From positions 33,741,280 through 33,805,279 of the forward strand of contig NC_083605.1 of assembly GCF_029168945.1 (NCBI RefSeq): 64,000 nt of DNA. The letters run 5' to 3'. The notes under the pieces are model-generated. The model had not been told where the DNA came from, did not search any database, and saw only the letters and a program-made list of their open reading frames with translations. This stretch comes from Cannabis sativa (taxonomy: Eukaryota; Streptophyta; Magnoliopsida; Rosales; Cannabaceae). The translations under genes and the position numbers were made by a program. Position 1 is the first letter of the stretch. Each line of letters starts with the position of its first letter. Positions 11,613 through 23,716 of the stretch are shown one piece after another.

Positions 11613-14077
11613 GATCAGATTTAAAAATTTGTTAACTTCTTTAATATTTATTTATTATTTAATTATAAGATTAGATATTTTGATATTTAAGATATTTTAC
11701 ATTAAAAGATAACTTTGTCTTTTTATTTAAAATATTATATTAAAATTATCTTACATGACAAATCAAATAATTAATAAATTTGAAATTGACATAGATATTT
11801 TTATAGATATAGTTACCATAATATTTTCAAATTCAAAATTTGTTATTTTGTTGAATATTTAATTATTTATAAATTATAAGTTTAAAAATGATATTTTTTC
11901 TATATATATCATTTTTTTCATATTAGAAATTTATAAATCATATCTTAAATATTTGAATAACATAGATATTTTTGTAGAAATTTGAATATTACTTAATTTG
12001 AGATATTTTGACATATAATTATGGTAATTATTATTCATTTATTATTTTATTCCTAAAATACTAATTATCTAACCAAATTTATTTTAAAATTAGTTTATTT
12101 TATTAAATTATAAGATCTGAAAGTGATATTGAAGATTCTTTCCTTTTAAATCATTGATCTTATTAGATATTTACTTTATTTGATTCAAATAAACCTAGAT
12201 ATTTTAAAATTAGTTTCCTTTATTTTGGTTAGTTTAAGAATAATAATTTAATTATATTAATATCTTGTTTCACATATGTTACATGGACAATGTTTATTTA
12301 TTAATATTGTTTATTCAAAAAAAAATTTACAAACATATTATCTATCTGATCTAAATTGCTATGATTAACTTGTTGACAGATCCAATGATCTGATTTTAAT
12401 CATGGTCCAATTGACGATAGATCTTATAAATAATTTGTAACAGGTAAATTTTGTACTTCTTTCATATGTGTAAACCTAGTAACATGATAGGGCCCATCCA
12501 AATCATTTGACCTGTGTGAGCCTATATGTTTGTTTTTGGGCTTAGTTGCATATAGGAAGCCCATTTAAATTTTTACTAAGTAAATGGACTAGGTTGCTAA
12601 AATAAATTTTGACATAAGTAAATTTACTTAGGTCCAATTAGATTTGGGCTTATTCAATGAATAACAATTATTTATTTAAAGGTTAAATTCCTCTCTTTTG
12701 GGCCTTGTGTGAGAGTTGGGGGCCAATAGAAGTGGGTACGACATACTGAACCCAGCTCCCCCTCACATGAACTACCCCAATTGTGAAGGCCCATTTGCCT
12801 TATTTAAATAATTGTATTAGGTTAATTATATTAGTCTAACCTAATTAAAATTGAATTAGCAACATAATTAACTTTTAAAATATATGAAATTTATTTTTCA
12901 TTTTAATATTTTAAAGTTAATTTTATAAAAACACTTAGTTAATGATATATATTCTAGATAGTTATTTCTAGTACTAGTTATTATTTCTAATATTAAATAA
13001 GAAAATATCATTGATTGTGAAATTAATTGTTTCATAATTAATTTTGGTACAATCTAAGTTTAGTAAATTTTCCTAGTATTAAACTAGAATTAATAATTAA
13101 GTTTCCTCTATACTTAATTATTTATTTCTTGAATTTAATACATTTAATTAAATTGAAAATTCAATATCTAAGTTGATTTTCATCATGATACTTAAATATT
13201 GTTATTTTCATGTTATTTAATTAAAGTTGAAAATTATTTTAAGTTTGGAATCTTAATTAAGAATAACTTAAGTTTGAATAATTTTCAAAATTTATTTTAT
13301 TTTATATTATTAATCATTTCCCAAAATTTCGAAATTGCATTTTTTTAATGCAGAAATTTCGAATTTTATTTGAAAAATAGATTAATTTTTCACCAACTTA
13401 AATCAATGATTTTTTCATTTAATGATTAATTAAAATAAATGAACTAAAATATATAATAACTAGAAATTAAATTAATTAGTGTATGAAAGTCTAGATAGTT
13501 ATTATCTGTTTTGCTTGAAGTATTTTTCTAGTGTATTTAATTAAATAGAAAATTAATATTTATGTTGATTTTTTAATCATGATACTTAAATATTTGAAAT
13601 TTTCTTAGATATTTAATTAAATAGAAAAATTATATTTTTGTTGAAAATTAATTTTTATTAATTTTGGGCCAACATAAAATTAGAGTAATTTTCCAGGATT
13701 TATTTTTATTTTATTTTAAAGCATTTTCGAAAGTAGTATTCCTATACACTTCATTTTTCGAAATGCAATATATATTTATAGAAAATTAAATTTGAAGTTG
13801 TAAATTAATTTAAATTAATTTTGAAACAACTTAAATTGAATAATTTTCTAAATATTTATGGAAATTATTACTAAGATGGAAATAATTCATGTTATTTTCA
13901 TATCCATCTAAGTATAATTTATAAATATTAAATTATAATTTATATTTGGAATTTTTCATTCTAAATTGGAAATTTTAATTAAATAAATATATATTTAAAA
14001 TAAATTGATTAAAATAAATATTAGAAGAAAATACAACTTTCATTAAATAATGAGCTTTATTATTATTAGGATATTCG
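11613..14077. other. AT-rich copia interior, no coding trace
   Basis: About 2.4 kb of very AT-rich sequence with no family-like reading frame. One short GC-richer patch lies at 12480-12800. A gag gene would be expected here in an intact element but is not recognisable. Confidence 0.5.
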
Positions 14078-15090
14078 ATCTCCATTGTTGGTTTTACATA
14101 GCTATTGTTTTAGTGAGTAATCCTCCCTAATGGAGGAACGTTCATTAGCAAGTTAGCACCGTTTAATCTCGAAAGATAAGTAATCTTGTAAGCTTTTTAT
14201 ATAGTTTTGATCACCCTAATGGTGGCGACTGTATAAGACTTGCAAGAATATGAAATAATGGAGGAAGCTCATAAGATAGAATAGCCTTGACTCTCGCCTA
14301 AATGGGACAACACGGATTCCAATCTTGATCGAATAAAAGGTTGCTAGAATGTTTGACATTTTAGATGAGCTGACAACTCTATTCAATGAATGGTAGCTTT
14401 GACTCTCGCCTAAACGGGACATTGATATCAGTTTGTTGAAAACCTTTGAAATTATTTAGGATTGTATGTTTTAGTATTTTCACTTGTCATTCCTACTTGC
14501 TATATGCTTCATAATTTCTGAATTGTGTATGAATTTGTATTGAACCATGTTTTTTCTTCTGTTATTAAATTGTAGTTTAATTTCGAATCTCCATTGTTGG
14601 TCTAACTTGGTTTGTTTTTCTAATGAGATAAATCCCTAATGGATTTTCACCATTAGACTAACATAATAGTGTTAGATCTCGAAAGATAAATATTGTATAT
14701 GCAACATCTAGCTGTTCATCAATTGATGACACCTTAGACTAGTATTTTACAATATGAAACAAGAAGATTGTATAAGTAAGATTACTTTGACTCTCGCTAA
14801 TCGGAGCATCGTTGGATTCTTATTTAAAACAAAATTATCCTAATTCCTCTTAGCTTATTCATTTCGAATCAGCTTAACAATATATCATTGGATGAATGGT
14901 CTATAAATCATTTAAAGTCATTCAATATTTTCTCTTAAGAAATTAAATGACGCATATGATTATATTTCCGAAATTCTATCCCAAAATGATATAAATCCTC
15001 AATCTTAGAAATCTCCTACTTGTATGGGCAAATCATAGAGTTAGATTAGTAGTGGTGGTCCAAGAAAGAATTACTAATTATACAGTTACA
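14078..15090 (+). repeat. Two diverged tandem units of about 510 bp
   Basis: Shared landmarks are spaced about 500-510 bp apart: CTCCATTGTTGG at 14080 and 14589, TCTCGAAAGATAA at 14167 and 14677, and TTGACTCTCGC at 14287 and 14787 (with an extra copy near 14397). This is an old internal duplication within the copia interior. Confidence 0.65.
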
Positions 15091-15339
15091 CTTTCACAAG
15101 TGTTTCATAACCATTTTCTATCAATGGATTCAAACTGTATGAGTTTAGTATTCTGTGGCCAAAATCCACTTGCACTATTCTAAGAACTCTTTGATGTAGC
15201 TAAACTTAAGTCATCAAAAGATTCAACCACATATTTTATAAATCTATGGCATTTTCTATCTTGTTCATAGTGGTTTTGACAAGATCATTCTCTGCAAAGA
15301 GCTAATATGCCTATATTCACTGAAATTAAGTTCATCTTA

Positions 15340-16800
15340 TTCGCAGATGGATGTACATTCAGGGGTGGATATGAGTTTTCGTTATATTCTTAAAACGATC
15401 ACTCTAGATTTTATCTTATGCAAAAGAAATTAGAAATGTTTGACAAATTTCATGAATTTCTAGCAATGGTAAGTGGTTAAAGATCTTGCGAACTGATAGG
15501 GGTGGAGAAAAAGTTAGTAGATATGCAGTTCAAAGATCATTAATTTGATTTTGAATTATATCCAAACTTACCTCCCCAAAAATTCGAGTTGCATATTGAT
15601 GATTAGTTACTAGTCGTTGCCTAAATCCTTCTATGGTAATACAATTTCAGAATGATGTAATGGTTGGTTACTTAATGTAAATCATTACTAGATTCATGGA
15701 TGACCTAATCGAAATCTTAAGAAAAGCTAGAAATGCTAACCTTGGTTTGCATGTTTGTTAGCTATTCTAAGTGATTAGGGGTGGAGCATCCCATAGTCAT
15801 TAGATAAGAAAGTGTTTGTTTAAACAAATACTACTTTTCTAAGAAAATGACTAAGTCTGAAAATAAAGTAGCAAATAAAGGAAATAATTTTTTCTTGATT
15901 CCATAAGTGTTCCATCATCTTATTCGTTACAAGATGATCCCACTGCCTCTGTTGTCTTAACACAACCGAAGAGGTCAATACCATTTAGTTTTCTTAGACA
16001 TAATTCACGGTACCTTGTCGTAGTGGGAGAGTTTCAAGGAACTTCTCCTTCTTATGACTTGGAAAACACTAGTGATTAAAATCCATTGTGAGTTTAAACA
16101 AGTAATGGATTGTCAAGATAAGAAACTAAGAAGAAAGCCAAGAGAACTATGGTTTGATCCATTCACATGGAGTAACCTAAAGTTTTCTATTACAAGGACA
16201 TGAAAGAAAATTTTCGTTAATAAGTCTATTCAATGGACTTAACAAAACTTCCTGTTCCTAGTATTATAGGTTTGAGTTTATCTAAACCTATGGCTTGTGG
16301 TATACCTGGTAATTACTTCCTCTAATGCAAGCATGAGATGCTGAAGTATTTTCTTTCCAATGGTAATCTATAGAAGCTTCACAACTTCTTAGACATAGAT
16401 TTTATTTATCTAAGGAAAAGTCTCAACTATTCCAGAGAAGATAAAGCCATTTCTTAAATTAACAGTGAGAGGTCTCAGATATGCTTTAGTATGCCTTAGA
16501 CCAGACACCTGCTGTTGAGTGGGAGTAATGAGTAAGTATCAGATTAATCCAGGAGAAGAACATTGGAAGACAATCAAGTAAATTTTAAGATTAAGAAGAG
16601 GAACTATATGTTACTTAATAAGGGTGGTTTTGAAACTCTTAGACTACACCACATCAGATTTCGAGACTTGCCTTTGTGCTAGAAAGTCTGCTGATAAGAT
16701 GGTGATTACTCTGGGGGTGGAGTAGTGATTTTGGAGAAGTGTAAAAACCTATCTGAAATCTCTTAGTCTACCAGAGAGAGACTGAATGTTAAAAGTTGCA
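15340..16800 (+). pseudogene. Copia pol remnants (integrase, RT/RNase H end)
   Basis: No long frame survives, but ordered copia motifs can be read across frames. KILRTDRGGEK at 15479-15511 is the integrase core 'LRSDRGGEY' motif, preceded by YLMQKKLEMFDKFHEF. Further on, GLRYALVCLRPDT (16471-16509), NPGEEHWKTIK (about 16545) and a FWRSVK-like patch (about 16728) match the end of reverse transcriptase and RNase H. Between them, homology is scrambled by stops and indels. The order integrase, then reverse transcriptase, then RNase H is that of Ty1/copia. Long dead. Confidence 0.65.
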
Positions 16801-17135
16801 GGAAAGATACTTATTTAGTCTAAGGAAAGTTCTATACTTTTGTGGCACCGTTCCAACTTGCCTTAACTACTAGGGTTACTTCCTGAATAACCAAGAAGTA
16901 GTTGCCAAAAGTATAGAATCCAGTATCCCAAGAGAGTAGACATATAGAGAGGAATTTCACATTATCAAGGATTTTGTGATTAAAGAAGAGTAATGGTGGA
17001 GAAGAGGTTGTGTTTAATTCAACCTGTCAGATCCTATTACGAGGAGTTTACTACTATTACACTTGATTGGTATATCAAGGTGTTAATGATTGTTTGAAAT
17101 GCACTTTTTGTTTTATATTAGTGCAAGTGGGAGTT

Positions 17136-18993
17136 TGTTGGGTTTTATGCTCTAAATAAAACTCATTTCATATAATCAGATTTACTTATTAATAAAGATC
17201 AGAAATAACATTTTATGTTGCATGGTTCACATGATTTATTTCATGATTATATGTATATAATGTATGAATTCTTTTTAAGTCCAGAACATATGAGTTTGTT
17301 AAAGATTGTAGTGTTGTCAGCACAGTGGAATATAATCTTAATTATATGTTCAAAAGTTTATTCCCTAATTTGTCAGAACACTGGATTTAGAGTGGCATGG
17401 TATAATCAGCGATAGGTATTCTTACACCTTGGAAAAGTTTTATGTCCTTTCCAAGACATTGGAAAAGTTTACCAGTATCGGATGTATGGAATATACATCG
17501 GAAGGGACCGATATTGAACTTTGATTAGATATATTAAAACTTACCGTAATATATATTCAATTCAATATCACCTGTTGATCCTAGATCAAATGATCTTAAT
17601 CCTGATATGGTTAGGTTCAATCTCAAGAGTGTTATTCGTGTTCTTTGATTTGTTAGTTAAGCCTACTTTTGGTCAGGGTGATACGTACATTTTGGGAACA
17701 CGGTAGTGCAATTGAGTGGGAGCGCTAACATAAATATGGAATCTATAGCTTTTATCTGGCAAATAGAAAGTAAAGGATGATTTCCTTCGAGCTTAACCAA
17801 ACGAAAATAAATGGTGGAGATCTCATTTCACTTAGCTGAAATATCATTTATACAGGGTTAAGTGTTTTAAGGATAAAATACATTGAAGGTGTAGCGGTAA
17901 CAGTAGTGCCTTTTCAATGTGGATCATCTATATACAGGATCATTGATCACATTAGGGTTATAACAATGAATAACTAATGACGTGTCTATATCATGGAACA
18001 TATAGAACGTTCTATATGACTGAGAGTGCAATTCCAAGTTCTAAGTGTGGATTCAATGAGGAATTAATATGTTAGGAAATTTACTTGGTAAATTCGGTTC
18101 GACTTATTGGAAGCTCGGTTATATAGACCCATGGTCCCCATACTAGTTGAGATCATACTGCTTGTAAGACTCAGTTAATTGATTTTTAATTAATCAATTA
18201 TAATTCTAAAAGTTAGACTATGTCTGCTTTATGAATTTTCACTAAGCAAGGGTAAAACAGTAAATAGAGAGTTTAAAGGGTATATTTATTAATTGGGAAA
18301 CTTTGATTAGTTTTATTAATAAATAAAAATAAATGACAATATATTATTTAATAATTAATTATAGTTATTAAATAATTAGATTTGACATTTATGTAGTTGA
18401 AAGAGAAAAATTGGCAATCTTTGAGAAAATGGAAAACTAGAAATGATGAAATAGGAAAGTTGGAAAAGTGGAAGGCTTGTTTCCTCTATGTATGGCCGGC
18501 CACCTATGCTTCTATTTCTCATTTTATTTTTCATTTTTAAATTCCAAATAATTCAACTTTAACCCTATGTGGTATTCTATAAATAGAAGGTAAAGGCTTC
18601 AGGTTTGACAGACACTTTACTGTTTATTTTCTCAAACACTATGAAGCCGCCACTCTCTCTCATTCTTTCTTCTCTGTTTTCGAATTCCTTTGAGTGATGA
18701 GTAGTGCCCACACACATCAAGTGGTATCTCAATCATAGTATGTAAGACTATGGAAATTCTGCATCAAAGAAGGAGAAAAGAAGATCCAGATTCAGATCTT
18801 GATTATGCTCTGCTACAGAAAGGAATCAAGGGCTAGAGATCTGATTGGAATGAGTCATATTATTCCGCTGCACCCACTGTAAGGTTTTCTTAAATTTATA
18901 TGTGTTTATTTTCATTGTTTTAGAATTCATATTAGGGTGTTAATCAAACATATTTGTTAGTAAATCTAGATCCTGGTAAAATAATTTCCAACA
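17136..18993 (+). repeat. 3' LTR of copia element (1,858 bp)
   Basis: Begins TGTTGGGTTTTATGC just after the polypurine tract and ends ATTTCCAACA. TATA box TATAAATA at 18578-18585. It is a large inverted repeat of the solo LTR at 9047-10917, and is shared in part with 1-819 and 4101-5195. Confidence 0.9.
18578..18585 (+). promoter_or_regulatory. TATA box of copia LTR
   Basis: TATAAATA about 415 bp before the LTR end. The minus-strand equivalent is kept in the solo LTR, so it is probably the LTR promoter. Confidence 0.55.
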
Positions 18994-19195
18994 CCCCCCC
19001 CCCCAACTTGGATTTGGGGGGGGGGGTGCCCAACTTGGGTCTTGGGAGGGCCCCCCACCCAACTTGGGTGATTTCCCCCCCCCCCCCCAACTTGGGTCTT
19101 GGGGGGGCCCCCCCTCAACTTGGGTCTTGGGGGGTCACCCAACGGTGGAGGTTGTCACCCCCCCCCCCCCCTTAAGTTGGGTCTTGGGGGGTCAC
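18991..19195 (+). repeat. C/G-run minisatellite, copy 2
   Basis: Same CAACTTGGGTCTTGGGG-type units and long C-runs as at 6970-7190, directly abutting the copia LTR end. Confidence 0.85.
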
Positions 19196-19780
19196 CTAAC
19201 GAGGATGGTTGACGACCATGTCACCCCCATAAGGCACCCTCGTCATCAATATCTCCTTCAAATGTTCGAATCCCACGAAAGGCTCAAAGACAATTGTTAA
19301 CCCACAAAAATAGCGGGATATTATCCTAAAAATCAGACTCCAACCGCCTCCGAAAATTAAGGAGACGGTTGAGATAGCTCCGCGTTGCTCGCGTCTCCTG
19401 AAGCGAGAAGCACCGACCCCCCCCTATATATGGGGTCACCCATGACCTGGGAGGGGGATCCACAATTGGAAACACTTAGAAAAATTAACTCTTCTCATTC
19501 TTTGCAATCAAGAGCCTGTTCTTGACTTTTGCAACTCAGATCAATAAAACTCAAGGGGAGTAGGCTATTACCGACATCCGGGGCCAAACCTCTTTAAATT
19601 TTGATGTCTTTTATTTACATTTATTGCGAGTTCCGGTGTTATTAATTGCATTTATTATTGTGATTTTGGTTTAAATCTCATTTATTACGACTCCGCGTCA
19701 GTTGGCTAAAAATCCAGTCAACATTTTGGTGCTTTCATTGAGAGCTTTAGCCAAAATCTTTAAGTTTTTCACCAGAAAAA

Positions 19781-21973
19781 ATGGTGTTAACCCGAAGATG
19801 TCAAGAGCGACATGACGAAGAGATGGAAAGTGCCCACCAAGTTCCATCAGCAAGCAACCTCGCTGGAAACAATGGAGAACGACCCCTGCGTCCCGGGAAC
19901 GGCGGCACGGCCACCACCGGTCAAACTACAGCTGCTAGACAGACAACTACTGGGCGTACCACCAACACCACTGCCGCAGGAGGCGGCGCTACTGATGGCG
20001 CCACCAAAAGACGTAATACTAGAAATTTTGTCCCTCCTACAGACGGTGTGGGCCAAGCTCAGACTGGTCGTGGCCATGGCGTCTTTACGCCGCGGAACGA
20101 ACCCCATGTTGACATTGATGGAATTGACCCCGAGATGGATCAGTTGCGAGACACAATAGGCCAGATGCAGGACCAGTTCCAAACTGTGCACTAAGAGCAA
20201 AATCAAGCTCGAGTGGCTTTGACTGAAAGTCTCACTAACCAAAGGAGAGAATTCCAATCTTGGCTGGAAGATAATGCTCGTGAGATGAGGAGGCGCCAAG
20301 ACGACCTAGATCGTCGCACACAAGAGGTTGCCGACTTAATACGAAGCTACTTCAACCAAAACACTCAAGGGATGGGTACTGATGTCCACAATCAACAGAT
20401 ACCTCAAACCTATCCTCGGGAGGTCCCTACCCCAAAGAACCAGAGGGAGAGGGTGGTCTATGGACCTGAAGAGCGCCCAAGGAACCAAGAGAGGACTAGG
20501 AGTCACCCCTCCAACAAGGTTCCCCGCAATAATAATCGACCACCCCCGGCCGATGAGCAAGTCCTACCCGGTCATCATATGGGACGCGATGACTCCCACA
20601 ATGTCCGTCTAAGGCGGAGTGGTGGAGGAAACTCTAGAAACAACAATGGTGACCGTGGCAGAAACAGTGGAAGGACGCCCCAACGTAGGGAGTGGCAACC
20701 CCGCGATCAACGTGGCCAACCACGAAATGGCAATGATTTCCCAAGAAATAGTAGGTCCAGGGGGAGAAGAGAAGACCCTGAGGTCAACAGTGACTACCAT
20801 CCAAACTACCATGACGGTCATGGTGATGATGAAGCTGAAAGTCGGGCTAACAACCAACCAAATCCTGATATAGGGGTTATCAAGCCAGAGGGCCGTATGC
20901 CCCTAATAGGCAACATCAACCTGGAAATCCACCCCAAAGGGGTAGGAATGACCAAGTACCACCCCCGGCTAATGGAAGGGCTGACAGTCAGAATGTCGGA
21001 GGAAGGCCAAGAACCGGGTCAGTTTTTGAACAGGTAGGCCCCCGAGGGGGTAGAGACTTGCGAGACGCCCTCAATAGAAATAGAGATAGTCGTGGTTCCA
21101 ACATAGTGAACCCACCTGAGCCGGTCCAAAGAGACCAAGCAAATGTTGGTGTCAATATTGCTCAACCTCAAACAGTCACAAATCTGGTGATCCAAGCTCG
21201 GTTGGACGAGTTAACCCGATTGGTCAAGAACCTTACTGCACCAAAACCCACTGGCTTGGATCTGGAAAGGAGGAGAGCGTCTGCTTTTTCCCAAATGATC
21301 AATGACCTCCCTATTCCAACAAAGTTTAAGATGCCCACTTGCAAGTACATGGGTAGTGAAGTCCCACTAACTCATGTGGAGAACTTCAAAATCCAAATGG
21401 ACCTTCAAGGAATCAGGGATGACCTTAGGTGTCGAATCTTCCCTGCAACCCTCACGGACACGGCGCAACAATAGTTTACTAAACTACCCCCAAGGAGAAT
21501 CACTTCTTGGGATGAGTTTGAAGGGTTATTCTATACCCAATTCTCTTCAGCCCGATAAATACCAGCGGAGTTGGGTGACTTGGTCGCCATCAAGCAGAAG
21601 CCCGATGAGCCACTAAAAGACTACATTCAACGCTTTATGCATGAGGCAACCAAAGTAAAAAATTTGAGCGATGATGGCAAGCGGGCCGCCATCATGGTGG
21701 GCATTCTGGTGGGAAGTCGGCTGTGGAACCCATACTATGAGAGACTTCCTTGACAGAGCTGATGAGTTTATTAAACTAGAAGAGGCTGAATGGAACGCCA
21801 AAGGCCTCAACCAAGCTAAGGGAAACAAGAACAGAGCAAGCACTAGTGGCGAAGGCTCCCATGGTCAGGAGAGTAATAATAAAAATGGCTTTAACAATGG
21901 AAAGAGGACAACCAACGATAATGGTGAAAACAACTTTATTAACAACAAAAAGCCAAACAAAGCATCCTCATGA
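19781..21973 (+). pseudogene. Gypsy gag, copy 2
   Basis: ATG 19781 (MVLTRRCQERHDEEMESAHQ) gives a start longer than copy 1. A TAA at 20192-20194 replaces a Gln codon (CAA in copy 1). The frame then runs to a +1 shift near 20870, after NNQPNP. The gag core continues in the shifted frame from about 20880, with a TAG at 21472 replacing Trp (AQQWF) and a TAA at 21556 after SSAR, the same stop codon as copy 1. A deletion after SRLWN (about 21720) shifts to the frame reading THTMRDFLDRADEFIKLEEA, which ends at 21973 in an Asn/Lys/Gly-rich tail. Dead, but independent of copy 1 in most lesions. Confidence 0.85.
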
Positions 21974-22792
21974 ATGACTATGTCCTTCTAGTCGATACAA
22001 TCTTCAGCCACGTGCGACATTCCCTTTGTCCTTACCTATGGGTATGATAACCCATCATCCTGCCAAAGGGTGACTTACCACCGAGTATGGAGTAGTTGGG
22101 ATCATCCCACCTGGAATATACAAGTTAGCATGTTACAGTGCCAACACAAAAGTACTTACAAAAGTACTACCAATATAAGTTGCTTTTCAGCAATGACTTA
22201 AGCTGGTTGGTGTACCTACAAAGTGTATTTTTATAGCTGGTCGTCATACCTACCGACAAAGTTTGATAATGTAAAGGCACAAATTGCCCACTTTTGATGT
22301 AATAAGGCATATTTGCCCATTTTATTCATCAAGAAAAAATTGCAAGTTATTTTTCATATAACGACGCAGCTTGTATGATTGTTATTGAATCAAATTGCAA
22401 GCCTAACTAAGGTCAAGAGTGTATGAAATTATAGTGGAAAACCCGTGACAATAACAGTTCCTATGTGAAAGCCCTGGTTACTTAACAAGTGATCATGAGG
22501 TGAACCTACTTAGTCACTTGGGGGGAAACCATGCTCATACATGGACTAGTAAGCATAAAACACACTCATTTAAATAGATTTTGCAATTTTGAAACTTTCT
22601 TTTCAAATTCTAAAGTGTTTGTGCATTGCTCAATGTCTTGAGCAACCTATATGTTGTACATGGTTAACTATAAAAAAAAAATGCTTACGCATAGTGTGGT
22701 ACATGCCAGACAAGTTAACACATAGTAGCATATAGTAATAGAGTCACATAGCTCCAAAGTAAAAAAGAAGGCATACATCTATGACATTCATA
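21974..22792. other. Gypsy interior without coding trace
   Basis: Moderate-GC sequence following gag. No protease, reverse transcriptase or integrase motif can be read in any frame. Probably element spacer or 3' LTR remnants. Confidence 0.45.
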
Positions 22793-23069
22793 GACCCTTA
22801 AGGGTCCAAGCTAGGGGTACCACCCCGACCCTCAGGGGTCCAAGCTAGGGGTACCACCCCGACTCTCAGGGGTCCAAGCTAGGGGTACCCCCCCGACCCT
22901 CAAGGGTCTAAGCTAGGGGTACTCCCCGACCCTCAAGGGTCCAAGCTAGGAGTACTCCCCACCCCCAAGGGTCCAAGCTAGGGGTACCACCCCGACCCTC
23001 AAGGGTCCAAGCTATGGGTGCCACCCCGACCCCCAAGTGTCCAAGCTCGGGGTACACCCATGACCCTTC
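22793..23069 (+). repeat. 34-bp minisatellite, about eight units
   Basis: Tandem units read GACCCTCAGGGGTCCAAGCT followed by AGGGGTACCACCCC, with small length changes. Each unit holds the short palindromes GGGTACC(A)CCC and GACCCT(n)AGGGTC. It lies inside gypsy copy 2, between gag and the LTR end. Confidence 0.85.
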
Positions 23070-23693
23070 ATAAGGTGTAGGGTTGATGGTTAACAAAAAG
23101 GGGGGGCGAGCTCCATGTTCTCTTCTAAACACAAAGTGTGTTCAAGTCTACAAATCATACAAGTTTATCACACCCCCACAAATACCTTTTTACCAATTTC
23201 ATGAAAATTAAAGTGGGGAAAATGGAGGGAATTCGAAATTATGCATGTTCATAATGCTCTTCAATATTCAAGAACACAATCACCCAAAAGTTTCAAAGTT
23301 ATTCATTTTCTCACCAAATTACACTAGACCAGAGCCAAAAACACATTACCATAGCCTATGCTAAAAAATTCAATTGTCAAACACTCACATTTTATCAAAA
23401 ACTCAAAAATCCCAAGGATTCAATGCCATTTCCGGCCATGGAGGAAACTACCAAAAAGAAGTGCTAAAAATTTCATCAAATTTCAAATTTCAAGTAAGAA
23501 GTTTGCAAGAGTAGTGTGGAGAGCCTATATGAAGATGAAAACCTCAAAGCTTCCAAGGATTATTATAATTTTTTCTTTGTAAATATTTAGATTATTTCTT
23601 TTGAAAATAATTTATTTTTTCTTGTAATTTAATTTTGCTTGTAAAGGGAAAAATTATCATTGGGATATGTTGTTAAATGTGAAAAAAGTAACG

Positions 23694-23716
23694 GTTGGCT
23701 AAAAATCCAGTCAACA
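23694..23716 (+). repeat. Terminal 23 bp of gypsy LTR
   Basis: Exact match to the LTR ends at 7690-7712 and 19701-19723 (core GGCTAAAAATCCAGTCAACA). Sequence on the left side does not match the rest of the LTR, so the LTR body was deleted. Confidence 0.8.

Larger units (their letters stand above)
11574..18993 (+). mobile_element. Decayed Ty1/copia element with one full 3' LTR
   Basis: The left end carries only about 29 bp of LTR tail (11578-11606, TAAATCTAGATCCTGG...), matching the last bases of the 3' LTR. TATGATCAGAT follows, a worn version of the TGGTATCAGAGC primer site. An AT-rich interior, pol remnants, a polypurine tract (AAGTGGGAG, 17125-17133) and a complete LTR follow. The 5' LTR was lost by a deletion that fused its tail to gypsy gag. 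After the 3' LTR comes the C-run of gypsy copy 2. Confidence 0.8.
18994..23716 (+). mobile_element. Ty3/gypsy element, copy 2 (LTR, leader, gag, 3' remnants)
   Basis: Starts in the C-run minisatellite directly after the copia LTR. It has the TATA box at 19425-19431, an LTR end at 19723, the leader, and gag from 19781 to about 21973. About 1.7 kb without coding trace but with a 34-bp minisatellite follows. A 23-bp exact copy of the LTR end (GGCTAAAAATCCAGTCAACA is its core) sits at 23694-23716. That copy marks the 3' limit of the element; nearly all of the 3' LTR and the whole of pol are missing. Confidence 0.7.

Noticed and set aside
17215..17415. 66-codon frame inside the copia LTR (and its counterpart at 10638-10838)
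   Set aside because: It lies within the LTR and is shared only because the LTRs are homologous; no known LTR-encoded protein fits.
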